A DNA stretch of 64,000 bases from Lineus longissimus. Taxonomy: Eukaryota > Nemertea > Pilidiophora > Heteronemertea > Lineidae. Under the pieces are notes generated by a model. The model worked only from the letters and a program-made list of their open reading frames with translations. It was not told where the DNA came from and did no database searches. The DNA is taken from the NCBI RefSeq assembly GCF_910592395.1, contig NC_088311.1:17486501-17550500 (forward strand), given 5' to 3'. A program made the position numbers and the translations under genes. The number at the start of each line of letters is the position of its first letter. Position 1 is the stretch's first letter. Below are positions 35,231-54,522 of the stretch, piece after piece.

Positions 35231-35513
35231 CATTTCTTATTCACTTGGTGTTTGAGCATCAAAATGACTGTAAACACTTTTACTGAAGACTTCCTCCCAA
35301 AAGCAGCCAGTGTACAATAGTCTATCACACTCACACAAATATTTCTATGAATTTACACCCCCCTGGATCCACGGCTGCCTTTGAACAGCATAACTCTACA
35401 TGAACTGGATCATTGCCTTTGAACTGCATAACTCTACATATGATCAGGGTCTGGCTGTTCAAAATAACTTTTGTCACTAAGGCTGGCATTAACTCCTTCA
35501 GTTAAGTCCATTA

Positions 35514-35708
35514 ATTGTGACCCACCATGACAAAACAAGTCGCATGTCGCTCCGAGCTTGACAGGCTGAGACGGACTGGTTGTTCATTTCACTGTTGTCT
35601 GCCTTCTGTGACATCTGTGTACATCAATTTCTTCTATTATGTCCTGGTGTCATTTTAGGCTCATCTTCTGTGCGACATGCGACTCAATTTGTCGTGGTGG
35701 GTCACAAT
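35514..35708. mobile_element. GTGACCC MITE, single copy
   Basis: The termini ATTGTGACCCACCA and TGGTGGGTCACAAT are inverted repeats flanked by TA on both sides. A second inverted pair lies inside (GTCGCATGTCGC, GCGACATGCGAC). It is related to the tandem pair at 10142-10513. Confidence 0.88.
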
Positions 35709-36174
35709 TAGACTTTAAAATGCAAAGATAATGCCAGCATTGGTGAAAAACTTATTTTGAACAATCTGGCCCAAGACACCTTTTTGAAAGAAATAATTTA
35801 GCTACATCGATACAATTTCTCTGTGTTTTTAAATATTTAGAATGAACATACGCTAATATGGCTTACAGTACACAAAAACAAAGCATTATTTCCAAATCAA
35901 TTTTACAAATTGCTGATATCCCTATGTTTTTTCTTCAATTTTGAAAAAATTGAAGTAATGAAAAACTGACCTTAGCACAAAATACAATCAAACATCAAAA
36001 CTCATGTTTCACACACTTTTTAGATGATGGAACAACGTTTGGTAGTGGGATTGATTTTTTTTCACATTAGGGAACCAAAGATTTGTCCCCCCATAAATAA
36101 ATCCACAAGGATTGTTCAGGAACGAACACAAATTGTTTCACAAAAACTTGTAATTTGTTCCATTATATTACTGG

Positions 36175-36295
36175 TAACACTTTAACTGCTGAATATTTTT
36201 TTCTAATTTTCATAACCTGTCCTCAACTCAAAAGACCGCAGAGGCGCTCGTCACCATTAAGCGACCGTGGCAGTTAAAGGGTTAAAACCCCCGTT
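36175..36295. mobile_element. Possible decayed TTAA-type MITE
   Basis: ACTTTAACTGC near 36180 and GCAGTTAAAGGGTTAA near 36270-36285 look like the degenerate inverted ends of a piggyBac-type MITE. Confidence 0.35.
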
Positions 36296-37768
36296 TTAAT
36301 ATCAAAACCACAGTTCTAATAATTCATGCCTTTCCCCACTTCGACATGTTGATGCAACACAGAAAACGTTCTCTCGCAAATGAGAGGGAAATAATATATT
36401 TCTTAGGATGCCTTGAAAGCCACATGAAATGGCCCATGTGCTCAACTCGTCTTATTGACAAAGAAGGCTGATGCTACATAATATGTATGATAGTGATGAT
36501 ATAAATAAGCTGTTTGCAGTTTCAGCGGCCTCATAAAATAGGTCAAGGTCATTTTGTTTCTAGTAGGCTGTTGACATGCTTATATGGCGATCACGTTTTA
36601 ATATTGGCAAAGCGTGCCACCTTCATTGAAATTTTGGTTTGACCTTGAAAAGTAGGTGAAAACTAAAACCTCGATAATGCATTATGTGCCCTAATTAAAT
36701 GTATCTCATCAGTGTGTGATAAAAATTTGAAGATAATAGTCACTATATAGTTCAGGAATATTTTTATCAGAACGGATATTAATGAGGGGGATATTGCACC
36801 TTTCATGTTTTCAGTTTTGGCCTCCTGGTGGCCAAGTCAACACAAATTTGGTCTTTGAGGTCATCTGACCCAGCCGTTCATACATGCTTGCACTAAGCTT
36901 CAGGTCGAGAGCCCCAGCAGTTACAAAATCCCTGCTAACAGATGGACAACACGTGATTGGAAAAACCTGCTGAGCTAAAAATTGGCTGGGTGTTATAGGA
37001 TAGCCACATCATTTCAGATTTCCAGAGAAGAAGAATATCGCCTCAGGACTTGTCAAAGTTGCAATATTGGTTTAGGCATTCATCACAGGTGGAGAGAAAA
37101 TGTCGCACAACATGCACATGGGCAAACTAAAGTGACAAAAGAGGCTTGAATTTCAATAAAACCACATATTTCACAAATAATTCAGAAAAACTGACACTAG
37201 CACTTTTCTGATACATGTAGATCCTACGATGGTCATAACAGAGAATATATGCAACTGCTTGAAACTTACTACACACTAGGGCTGACCAGCTGTTCTTTGT
37301 ATTTGAAAAAACAAATGGGGAGTAGGATAAAGTTGAAGGACCTACTGATCATTCATCATGCCTTCCCACTATCTTATTTGATACGGCTCAATGAGATGCT
37401 AAAACTGTGCGTTATCCATCAGGCATGCAGATTGGCAACCAGCAACCACGTGAAGCACCTCCATACAACCACACATTGCGGAAAGACACATCATGCCCCA
37501 GTGACGTCACAACCTTGTCACAACATGTCCAGGCATCATGTTTTTAACAGACTGATGCCAACTCTGCAACAAACCAATGCAGTGAACAGAAACTGCTTCG
37601 ACAACAACGTCAGTTCAAGGTCATGCCTAGACAGGAGCAGACGTCCAAGAGTCTGTGCTCTCCCGATCACCATTTTCAAAGATGGAGAGAGTACTCGGTA
37701 AACAGCAATTCAAATATTTGGCAGCAGTTACAAAAACATTTAAAGCTATCAACGATTAAAATACTATA

Positions 37769-44316
<6,548 letters not shown>

Positions 44317-45279
44317 TATGGATGTTTCGCCGACAGTTGCGTCTACAGTGCAGTAGTATCACAGGATCACAATTTGGCTGAAACTGAAAGAAAATAACTG
44401 CAAAAATGTTATTTTATACACGTCTAAAGGAAACATTGGGCACGTAGGCCTACTCTTTCTTAACATCGCCCGCATTCATAATTTATTTAAATCATTACGA
44501 TTTTGACAAAGACAAACCAGAGCCCATACCGAATGTGCACACTCAGAAGACATCAGAACGCCAGAGCCAACTTCCGACAATAATTATAATGCCTAGCAAC
44601 TGCGAGCGTGACCCGTTGTTCCAGGTGAAAAGCACGACTCCGACTGCCACGTCACGTGCGCGCCACGTCCAACTCCCAAGTCAAAGACTTGTCACAGGTC
44701 AGCACCCTAACTTACAAACTTTATCAATAGTTGGATGTGGCCTTGGCAGTTATAGAACAAGGTCACCAATAAATCCAGTTCCTTCCATCCTGGACTGCAC
44801 AAGAGACGAGTCAAAGAGGAAGCAGCAGTTTAATCTGTGCCAGTTTGAGTTTTCTGTTTTCATCTCATTTTTCACTTTTTTTGTGTTCGTTGTCATATAA
44901 AACGCACCTGTTTTCAAACTAATCAGCAATGCTTATCCTAGAAAAACATATGAATTGGCAAAAAATTCATCGGCAATTCGTTGTATCATCTTTTTGGGAT
45001 ATATCACATTCAGAAATGAGTGTTTAGGGCCATATCTGGTTGTAAATGTACTGCAAAAATTGAGACAGGTCGTAACTTTCTGGTAATCACGTTCGAAACG
45101 AGATGAGTACGAAATCAGAACTATGACATAGATGTAGGCATCAGTCATTATAACCTCATCATTGTTCATTGTATTATTTTATGAATACGCGAAAATTAAC
45201 TTATTGTCTATATTAAATTAAATTTATAATATTATCTTTACGAATCTCGTGCTCGCGTGAGAAGACCAAACGAGACAAA
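44317..45279. promoter_or_regulatory. Divergent promoter region between membralin and BABAM1
   Basis: The two start codons are 963 bp apart on opposite strands, so both promoters probably lie here. A GC-richer block contains CCACGTCACGTGCGCGCCAC (44647-44666), with an E-box CACGTG at 44653-44658. I see no TATA box I would trust. Transcription start sites are not determined. Confidence 0.6.
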
Positions 45280-48200
45280 ATGGCGGAAAAATCGAGTGAA
45301 ATTTTTTCAGAAAATGCAATAAATCCCTCTGATGAGGGCAGTAATACCCCTCCCCAACATGGTCTAGATGAGTATGATATTCTACGCAACAGCAGCGAAG
45401 ATGAGGTTCTCATCGATAAGCCAACTGAGGACGAGGTCGCCCGGAACAAGCCTGAGTCCGTGGAAAAGCCGAACCGACCTCGAGCACTTTCCACAAAATC
45501 TGTGGATGTCGTGACCAGGGAAATAACTTGCCCACGCGTAAACTGTCCAGAGAAAATTGTAAGACCCTCTGAAATACTTAGCATAGACCCTAAGGTCCGC
45601 TTTGCATATTCTTTTACGTGGCTCATCTTGTTTTAGCATCTGTCTGGGATGGTTCAGGAAAGTCACTGGTCACTCATGTCAACCTTTACTGCTAGTGCTA
45701 GACAGTGCTGCCATCTGGGAACAGCTAGGACAAATTCAAATTCAAATTAGTTTATTAATCAAAAGGCCCGGAGGGCAAAGGTACACATGGTACAATAGAA
45801 ATACAATGATTTTGATTGAAAGTACATAAGACATACAAAGGATACATGACAAAAGTAACAATATAAAGTCTACTACCGGGGTCAAACCTGGAGTAGATAC
45901 TAGTAGGTGGGAGAGAGGAGGTCCTTATTTTATGCGATCAGAAAAGCATTTCTGTAAAAATGATGATAGCTTCTGACAAATTCCAGGGTCCTCATTTGAA
46001 AGAAGCCAGATAAACTTATTTCCTGGTGAGAGACCTGAAAAGTTGATGTTGTTCTCATTGATAACTGAGAAAAAATCGTTCCTTGAAGCATCATATTTTG
46101 GGCAGGCAGTTAGAAAGTGAACCTCGTCTTCTATTGAAGTCCCATCACAAGAACACACCCTCTCTTCAACTTTAAGTTTTTTGTATCTACCTCTTTCAAT
46201 GGCTAGATCGTGACAGCTAATGCGGAAACAACAAAGGGATCTTCTTAAAGAAAAACTTGAAATTGAAGTCAGATATTTCTCACAGCAGAGTTGCGTTTTG
46301 AAGGACCTATAAGTGCGTAATTTGTTTTTAGCATTTGGATTCCGAGAATCATCCCAAATTTCTAGCTTCCACTTTCTGTAAAATTCTTCACCTAATTTAT
46401 GAACAAGACTGGAGGTTGAAACACTTTCAGCATTGTTTGCATCCAGATTCAGACAACCACAAATAAATTTTATACAAGAAAACCAAGACTGTTTTCCTTT
46501 GTTGTCTAGATCCTTACTAACTTGTAAGGCACTGGTTAAAATAGACTTCGAACTAATTTCCCCATCCACTGTGTTGAGAGACAAGGATTCAAGCCTTAGC
46601 CAGAAAGAGAACATAGATTTGGCTATCATTAAATACAGTGGATGTCTGCCCAACTCGCCATACACGGCCAGATTTGTGGCATTTGTGTTAACACCCAGTA
46701 CATATTTACAGAACTTCATGTGAAGGTTCTCACAGGGGAGATTTTCGAATCCCTTATAGGACAACCTACAAAAAACTCGGCTTCCCAAGTAAATGAACGA
46801 GCAGTGGCCCAACTGCATTAGGCCCCATGGGTGGTGCTGATTGGCCACTGCCGGGGCCTTATTCTAAATGGTTTTATTTCTGAAATCCACTGCAGGATTC
46901 TGAATCTGATCTGTCGCCTCGAGTCGAAATAAACCAATGTTCTACGGCATCTCACACTTTGACTATCTGACTGCAAAAAAAATTGCGGAAAAACTGCTAA
47001 CTTGGCCATTTAGATTAGATAGATTGGAGTTTTTCTTAATCCCCTGTCCTTAACTTCAGGGTTGACCATAATTAGGCCATCCCTCTACCAAATGAGCTTA
47101 TCATACCGGCGACTGAGCTAAAGCTAAAGGGAAAATGGACATTGGTGTACACCAACTGAGCGCTAGCAAAAGGGAATGCTAGACAGAAATGTTCTTTTAC
47201 CTGGCCAATTTCAATTTGGAATGATGCAACATCATGATTAAGGCATGTCACCAGAACGAACTTGAGTCCAAGATTTCAAGTTCTAGCCAAAATGGTGGTA
47301 CCTATAGTTGTAAACCAAATGTCTGGGGTTCAAACCCCAGCTGGGCCTTGGTCTTTTCCTCTCAGCCTATGTTACATTTGGTCCTCAACATGATTTTGGT
47401 AGTCATTTTTATGCTTTGGTATATACAATACGTACTGTATGAAAAAGTATGGAACTGGAAGAACCAGGTTGCAAATGCAAGGACACAATTCTCCTTGCAG
47501 GGGAATGCATTAGACTCGTCTAAATTAGAGGCATCGGCTCTCCAATGCACTACCAAAAATATACAAGGCTAGCGAGCGTCTGTGTCCTTGGGTCGATTTA
47601 ATGCAGTAGTGCGGTACATCCATAATTAATATTAAAGTTTCGAACTTTTGATGAAACTGAACTATGTGAGTTGACACTGTGAAAACTTCATGTTTTTCAG
47701 GTGATCTGCTTGGACTTGTCTTCAGAGATGTCAAGTATCATTTTGAGGTCACGATCAGGGTAAGCCTTTGGGATATTTGTTGCAAAGTCGGTACCACTTC
47801 TTGTCACAACATTGGGATATTTGTTGCTAAGTCGGTATCACTTCTTGTCACAACTTTGGGATATTTGTTGCAAAGTCAGTACCACTTCTTGTTACAACTT
47901 TGGGATATTTGTTGCAAAGTCGGTACCACTTTTAGTCACATCCTTGGGATATTTGTTGCGAAGTCGGTTCCACTTTTAGTCACAAGATTGGGATATTTGT
48001 TGCAAAGTCGGTACCACTTTTGGTCACATCATTGGGATATTTGTTGCTAAGTCGGTACCACTTTTAATAGTCACATCATTGGGATATCTGTTGCAAAGTC
48101 GGTACCACTTTTAGTCACAAGATTGGGTTATGCCTTGGTTGCGAAGTTGGTTCCACTTCTTGTCACAACATTGGGATTATTTACTGACTTAGCAATCAAT

Positions 48201-51200
48201 ATCCCAATGTTTTGACTAGAAAAAATGTCATCTCCTGGTGTCTTGAATTCACTCACTGTGAATTCTCAGTTCTGGTGTCAACATTGGTTCTTTGTCCTTT
48301 CAGTGATAAATTTGCTCCAATTAAACTAGTCAAACGGGCGCTTGGAATCTTCTGTCACACGAAACACCAGGTCGATAAGCGACACCAATTTGCCATCGTG
48401 GTGCTACATGAACGCGGCATATGGGTACGTATTTCCAAGCCGGTGTGTAAACGAGTAAAAGTTTCACCCCCCTCGGTTGTTAAACGGGTTGACCATAGGT
48501 ACCGCCATTTTGGCTAGAACTTGAAATCTAAAAGCAATTAAATCTCTTCCGAAACTACGTGAATGGCAATTTCCAGGGTGGGAGTCAGTTTTTTGTTAGC
48601 TCACCTCTTAGCAGAGGTGAGCTTATCCCATACCGTGGCGTCCGTCGTCCGTCGTCGTCGTCGTCGTCGTCGTCCGTCGCCGTCCGTCGTCCGTTAGCAG
48701 GGCACGTTTTGTAACTGTTAGAGCTATTGAGTTGAAACTTGGTACACATGTACCCTTATGTAATGACACCTTGGAGACCAAGTTTCGGTCCGATTCGTTT
48801 CATGGTTTGGCCACCAGGGGGCCAAACGTTAAAAGTGAAAATATGCAATATCTCCCTTAATAGTAGTCGGGAAATTTTGAAAAAAATATGGTAGGTACTT
48901 CTAGCAAAGGTGCATCATATATCCTCCGGGTTTTTGATTTGACCTCCTTTTCAAGGTCACAGAGGTCAAATGGTGTAAATTGGCCGTTTGGATGTAACGA
49001 TGGCACGTTTCTAAACTGCAATGACTATTGGTACCAAATTTGGTACACATTTACCCCTTAGTCAGGTGATCTCAGGGACCGAAGTTTGGTCCAATATGAT
49101 TCACCACTTGACCACCAGGGAGCAAAATCAAAAAACCTTAAAAATGTGATTATTCCTTAACTTCTTGCCCGATTGCCACCAATTTGATATCATGGGTACA
49201 TCTAACCACCATACAGTATATGTCACACAGGTTTTTAATTTGACCTTCTTGTCAAGGTCACAGAGGTCAAATGGCATAAATTCGCTGTCAGGCCGTAACT
49301 ATGGCACGTTTCTTAACTGCAATGACTATTGATCACAAATTAAGTACACATGTACCCCTTGGTCAGGTGATCTCAGGTACCGAAGTTTGGTGCGATCTGA
49401 TGTGCCGTTTGGCCTCCAGGGAGGGGGCCAAATCCTAAATTCTTCAAAATGCCATTATTCCTAGTAATGACTTGCCCGATTGGCACCAATTTTATATCAT
49501 AGGTACATCTAATTCTAACAACCATTCAATGTGTCACCCGGGTCTTCTTTGATTTGACCTACTTTTCAAGGTCACAGAGGTCGAATGTACTGTAAATTGG
49601 CCATTTTGGGGAAATTGTAATTGCTTGGACCTACATCAAACCTAACACTACATGACACAATACCATGCTCTTTATCCATCTTTCCTCCACATGAGGTGAG
49701 CACAATGGCCCTGGCCATTTCATTTTTCTAGAGAACAGCCTTCCAGGTTTTAAATCAGCATGCACTTCATTTTGAAGGAGTTCCAATTGATTTTGGATTT
49801 CAGGTTCTAGTCAAAAAATGGTGGCCACCTATTGCCTGTTCAATGAATAATATGACTTGTGGAGTTCTGTTGTCAAATGTCATGCTCTATTGGTTTGAAA
49901 ACATTGATGTCAGTTCTTATATATAAAGTATTACACCTCAATAGCTAGTTATGCAAAATCTGTTAGTTACGATGATTTTTAAATGGAATAACGTTACAAA
50001 AAAATCAGGGCTTTACAAAACTTCCGGTGTAAGCGATTTTCCGATATTGGCGAGGCCGGTTCATGCAAGGTTTACTGTATTTCATGCTGTGCCAGGGTGT
50101 GCTTTTTGGCTCGCCTATCTTAGAGAGGTTTTAGGACCTCATTCAAAAAATACCATTTCCTTATCACAAAAGTAGTTTTTAAGTACTGCTTAATTAGTTG
50201 AGGCATGTACTTTGTGGCAAATGGAGCAACAAGCAGGCAATATGGTCGATCATGTAAAAGCCCACTATTGCCAGAATTTGGTACCGAGTGCTAGATGAAG
50301 TACTGTAGTATTGCTGGCTTCTATATTCTTCTTTATCGTCTTTGTTTAGTCTTGATAAGAGTTTCCCTTTCTGTGCTGCTGAGTGTAATGAGTTTAAATA
50401 TTCTCGTTATCTCTGCAGGTGCGGCCTTTCACTAGTAATCCAAAAGAAGTCATCACCTTCTTGGATGATCTGAATGATACATACCCTTGCGAGACGTTTA
50501 ACCTGACATCCCTTTTTGATGAAGTGTGAGTTCTTTGTCAGCACTTTTGCCAGGCGACGTGGCTATTTTGAAAGGACGACAAAACAATTTTATTCAAGAA
50601 AAGGAGTTTTTGTCAGTCTTGAGAAGAGTGGCACTCCTCAAATGCAAATTGTAAAAAAGGGTTGCTGATTGATGAAGACAAAAGTGGCTTCATTGAAAAT
50701 AGTGTTCCAAGCAGTAGGTCCTTTAAATTGTCATCGGTTAATACCCTTTAATTTTTAGTGTAGGCCCTAAAGGTTGAACTCCTTGTCACTACCAGGTAAA
50801 CATAGTTGGCAGTTTCTAAAAGTAACATATTCTTTCCAATAACAGGCATGCCAACATCAAACTACCTCATGTTGAGAATCCAACGGTTGTGCCGCCTCCT
50901 TATGTTGTCCGGATGATTTTGATTTACGGCCGGTCCCATTGCATACCAGAGTTCAAGAATGGGAGAGAGGTAAGACCAGATAAGTGACTTACGCTAATAT
51001 TTGAATGGAGTTTTCCTGTGTGTCATTGGCATGGAGGACAGATAGACACAAAGAAGACACTTATCCCTTTTGCAGGTGATCATCACTGTAGTGAAATTGA
51101 CAATCCATGTCCAATACTGTTGTATGCTTTCAGTCATCCAGGCATATCCAATGTTAATTTTCAGTACGTATGTTTCCTGGAGAAAATGCTAGATATCTCC

Positions 51201-52799
51201 CATGCATCTACTTAGTAAGGAGGATTTCCAATGATCTTTCAGCCGGGAATTTCATCCATTTGATATCAGTCTTGAGGGGTGAAAATGTCCCCAATATGCC
51301 AGGTTCAACTGTGGGGTGGGTTGGGGTCAATGTATGGATGCCAGCTTCGAGAATTCTGCTCCGGATGGACCTTCAGCTGAAGTTTTAACCTTAAATTTTT
51401 AGTATAGGCCTTAAAGGTTGAACTCCTTGTCACTACCAGGTAAACATAGCCCTGTTGTTTCTGATTATGCGTCAGAAGTTGTGAAAGAGGTAATCAATGC
51501 TGTTCTCAATCCATAGCCGAAATCTCAATATTTTTAAAATTCTCCTTTACAGAGTTACAAGCTACTGCGGTCATCTCCATACTTCTTTCTTGACGTCTTC
51601 TATGTGCATGAACCTCCTTCAGATGACAATAAGTGTGAGGTAAGAACAATAATAATTTGGTGTCACCCTCAAGCCTAGATCAAAGTCACTCATATCTGTG
51701 TCTCATTGACTCTGTGGCATTTGCATTTGAGCTGAAGATTTCAACACAGCAGATGCTTTGTCCTACAGAGATCAGAAATTGAATCTTGACTGGACCTAAG
51801 ATTGATTACCAGAGTGTCAAACAAGCAGATAGTTCTGGGTTCAGCTGAGGACATTTCTTTTCAAAAATGGGTATATTCGTAGCTGAATTATTTCTGGAAA
51901 ACAAAAATTTTTCAAAGTGCCTTGATGAGCTTGGTTGTCTGTCAGGTGGTGACTCGTGGTTAGGCCACGAAGCTTGGCTTTTTTCCCTTCCCAGGTATAC
52001 TACAAGAGAACTACAATGTTCGACTGTGTGCAATGTGGTACAAAAGCACTCATTTGAGAAGACACAAGGATCTTCTTGTGGCTGTGGGACAGTTTACTTG
52101 CCATCCGTTCATCTGTGTCTTCTAAAGAATAGAAATCCGTCAGGAAAGAATTCAGTTTATAAAAATGTACAGGGGACTTTGCGGCCGTGACAGAATCTGG
52201 TAATGACAAAAAACAGTTGACATAACTGACCTTCCAGTGCTTTCCAACTTCTCCTCATAGCGGGTTGTCGCTGAAGGTCCCTGATGTAGAGATTCAGGGC
52301 GTCACACGTTTCTTGTGGCATTAAGACATGTGACGCCCTGAAGTGAACTCCCTTTTTGAGATCGATTGTATGCATTATTTAGCCCTAATAAGGAAGAATT
52401 TGAGGCTAAAATAGACTTGTTTATACCCATTTGCCATGTGTTTGTTGGTTAATATGTTATTGGGGAGTCAAAAGCCAGCAGCCTGTCGGCCCCTGGGGCA
52501 GCCTGTCAGTTTTCTGGTGCCCCCTGGTTCAACATGTCGCCCCAACAACCTGCTTAGTTGGAAAGCCCTGCCTTCACAACCTGGTTGACTGCACGGAAGA
52601 ATATATTTCTTGCGTCCTTTCCTTTCAGGATGTGTTCGACAGCTTATGTGATCTTGACGAGCATGGCTTATCGTACATAATGGAGGTGTCAAAAAATCTG
52701 ACGAAACTCTACGACCACATGATACAACTAGCCTCCCATCCATTACAACGACCACTGCAAAAGGACTGCCATTATAAGCTCAAAGAGAGAGAAAGTTGA
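45280..52799 (+). CDS. BABAM1: BRISC and BRCA1-A complex member 1 (BABAM1/MERIT40)
   Basis: MERIT40 is a scaffold of the BRCA1-A (nuclear DNA repair) and BRISC (cytoplasmic) K63-deubiquitinase complexes. Seven exons join in frame: 45280-45558, 47701-47759, 48304-48424, 50419-50525, 50846-50969, 51553-51639 and 52629-52799, giving 315 residues (human 329). The acidic, disordered N-terminus is followed by CPRVNCPEKIVICLDLSSEM, the start of the VWA-like domain, about residues 85-250. Further matches: FCHTKHQVDKRHQFAIVVL, CETFNLTSLFDEV, VVPPPYVVRMILIYGRSHC and SSPYFFLDVFYVHE. The C-terminal MIQLASHPLQRPLQKDC matches the family's conserved HPLQRP tail. The metal-site pattern D-x-S-x-S is only partly kept (DLSSE), as expected for this VWA-like fold. 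Introns 2 and 3 carry a minisatellite and a dispersed element. Confidence 0.95.
45735..47009 (-). mobile_element. LINE C-terminal fragment in BABAM1 intron 1, antisense
   Basis: A minus-strand frame of about 307 codons (45925-46848) carries KYVLGVNTNATNLAVYGELG, typical of the region just after reverse transcriptase in several LINE clades, and EDEVHFLTACPKYDASR, the C-terminal H-F-x-x-x-C-P motif. The 3' tail at 45735-45755 is TTTGAATTTGAATTTG after AATAAACTAA. The frame is open for its full length, so this copy is younger than the one at 41160, but it is truncated before the catalytic domain. Confidence 0.85.
47296..47380 (+). mobile_element. Possible tRNA-like SINE head
   Basis: GGGGTTCAAACCCC (47325-47338) is a B-box-like palindrome, preceded by GGTACCTATAGTTGTAAACC. 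The evidence is short. Confidence 0.4.
47768..48180. repeat. 44-bp minisatellite beginning just inside BABAM1 intron 2
   Basis: About 9 units carry GGGATATTTGTTGCAAAGTC then GGTACCACTTCTTGTCACAA. GGGATAT recurs at 47770, 47814, 47858, 47902, 47946, 47990 and 48034 (exactly 44 bp); the next unit has a 3-bp insertion. The array starts ten bases after the splice donor at 47760. Confidence 0.95.
48598..49735 (+). mobile_element. Long dispersed element with a GTCGTC tract and three 300-bp internal repeats
   Basis: It starts with the hairpin AGCTCACCTCTTAGCAGAGG TGAGCT, then a CGTCGTCCGTCGTCGTCGTC-type tract (48640-48695). Three diverged units follow, starting near 48702, 49001 and 49303, each with GCACGTTT, TTGGTACACATGTACCCCTT, a GACCGAAGTTTGGTCC-like segment and CAAGGTCACAGAGGTCAAAT. 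It ends near GAGGTGAGCACAATGGCCCT. It has no coding capacity. It lies in BABAM1 intron 3. A related hairpin terminus (AAGAGGCCCTCAGGCTTCTT) is at about 5528. Confidence 0.75.
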
Positions 52800-53344
52800 A
52801 GTGATATTTTGTCAGCTTTACTGTGAGATATTTGTCTGCTTTACTGTAAATGGTTTACTACAGTAACCCTGTATCTAAGCATTGTTTAATTGACTATCAT
52901 ATCATGTAATTGTAAAGGAGATGTGATGTAAAACAGTATTGTATAATTGTTTTGTTGTATTGTACTGTACTAATGTATTGTCTTGTTGCAAACAACTGTG
53001 AAGTACAAAAAAATGTACATTATGTAAATATCAAAATATATGTGCCACGTCATAAAGTGTATGAAAATTCTTTGTTTATTTATTCTTTTCCCCTTGGCAT
53101 TATGAGAATTTGTCTGGAAGCTTCAAAGGGTTAAAATTCACAGTATTCTGACGTGCATATTGCCACTGAAAATGAGCACAGATGATTTTGTGAATATTGA
53201 CCCTTGATTTGTCAAGATGGGAGTGTTACTGGTGCCTCATTAGAGGCTGGGTATGTTGCTGTTGAACAAAGGTGCTGTTGAACAGCAAAATGTCTTTGTT
53301 GGTCGATAGTGGTCCGTCTTCAAAATAGAACCACAAGAGCCCAG

Positions 53345-53535
53345 CAATATGCCCAGGGACTTGCCCCCTAAGATACCTGCCACCCACCTGCAATAAGCTG
53401 TGGGACTTGCTCCCCAAGATACCTGCTACCCACCTACAATATGCCCAGGGACTTGCCCCCTAAGATACCTGGCACCTGCCACCCAAATGCAATAAGCCCA
53501 GAGAGTTGCTCCCCAAGATAACTGCAAAGGCCCCC
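53345..53535. repeat. 46-bp minisatellite, about 4 units
   Basis: GGGACTTGCCCCCTAAGATA then CCTGCCACCCACCTGCAATA recurs at 53356, 53402 and 53448. The last interval is longer (about 53 bp) because of a CCTGGCACCTGCC duplication. Confidence 0.85.
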
Positions 53536-54522
53536 CCAGAAGACACACAAAGACCAGTATCGGAGGTTGTGTATGCAGATCAATGTACATGTATACCATT
53601 AAGAGATGATGAAAAATATGCCAGCAAAAGGGGGTGGCAGGGGTTCTAGATTGTAGTATTTGCTGGGGGAAGATATTCGAAATGAGGGTGCAAGCTAGGA
53701 TGCTCTCCACATTGTAACTGAGAGTGTCCCCCCCCCCCCCCCCCGCCCTCCAGGACACTGTTTAAGGCAGATATAGCCTACAGCGTCTCAGTTCTACGGA
53801 TGTGTCTCCTGTCTTACGAGCTTCAGAAATCTGCTACTCTAGTCAGTCTTTAAGGATGCTATATGCAAATTCTGGCCTTTTGTGGGCACGTGAGTGCAAT
53901 TTGAATCGCGGAGAGACAACTGACCGTCTTCTCTCTCAGGAGGAGATTTAAATATCTCTACAAGAGACATCAACAGTAGCCCTACAGTATTATGTTCAAT
54001 ATTATAGTTTTATATATCATTTGAAAAACCAACTTCTCAAATATTATTCTCCATTCAGAATTTTTAACCTTTCTACTCTGAATCACCAAGATTGTTGTTG
54101 GACAGGGTTGTGACAATTTTTTAGTTGTGGTTGTGACTTCGGTTGTGACTGTGTCGGTCACGAGGATTATCATAGCGTTAAAAATAGAGCTTGGCTGTTA
54201 TCTATCATGAGAAGTAGAGTGTGTAGTTTGATTACGATATGTTAAGGAAAAATGCTAGGCAAAAAAATTGTGGGTCAGCAGATATATTGACACACCCTGT
54301 ATAAAAGAAGGAGTTTGTGTTGTACGTCATCATAAGATGCGCCTTTATAATGAGAAAGTTAAAAGACTAATTTCTTTCCTTCTCTTTGTAGTAACTTTAA
54401 CTTTAAAGCTGGTGGTAATAATAAAGATAGGTTCTGAGTATTCTGTGCAAATGGGGTGATGTAATCTGAAGTTTCTGGAAAGTCCAATTCAGGAACGAAC
54501 ACGTCAGTTTTCGTTTTTGCCG

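Larger units (their letters stand above)
31526..37768. other. Region between the kelch gene and the 3' end of membralin (convergent genes)
   Basis: No gene is recognised. It holds a MITE (32063-32249), a possibly related decayed segment (32391-32515), an inverted/tandem repeat (32545-32750), SINE-like sequences (33500-33900, 34290-34456, 34960-35230), a GTGACCC MITE (35514-35708) and a possible TTAA-type relic (36175-36295). The rest, especially 35720-37250, is A/T-rich without coding signal. The 3' UTRs of both genes must end here. Confidence 0.7.

Noticed and set aside
47768-48180. CRISPR-like direct repeats (also at 1175 and 20690)
   Set aside because: The units are contiguous, with no unique spacers, and the genome is eukaryotic. 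They are minisatellites.
52000-52375. Minus-strand frames in BABAM1 intron 6 (MHTIDLKKGVHF and a second)
   Set aside because: The two short frames overlap and look mildly protein-like, but there is no family match, and they lie within an intron. Left unannotated.
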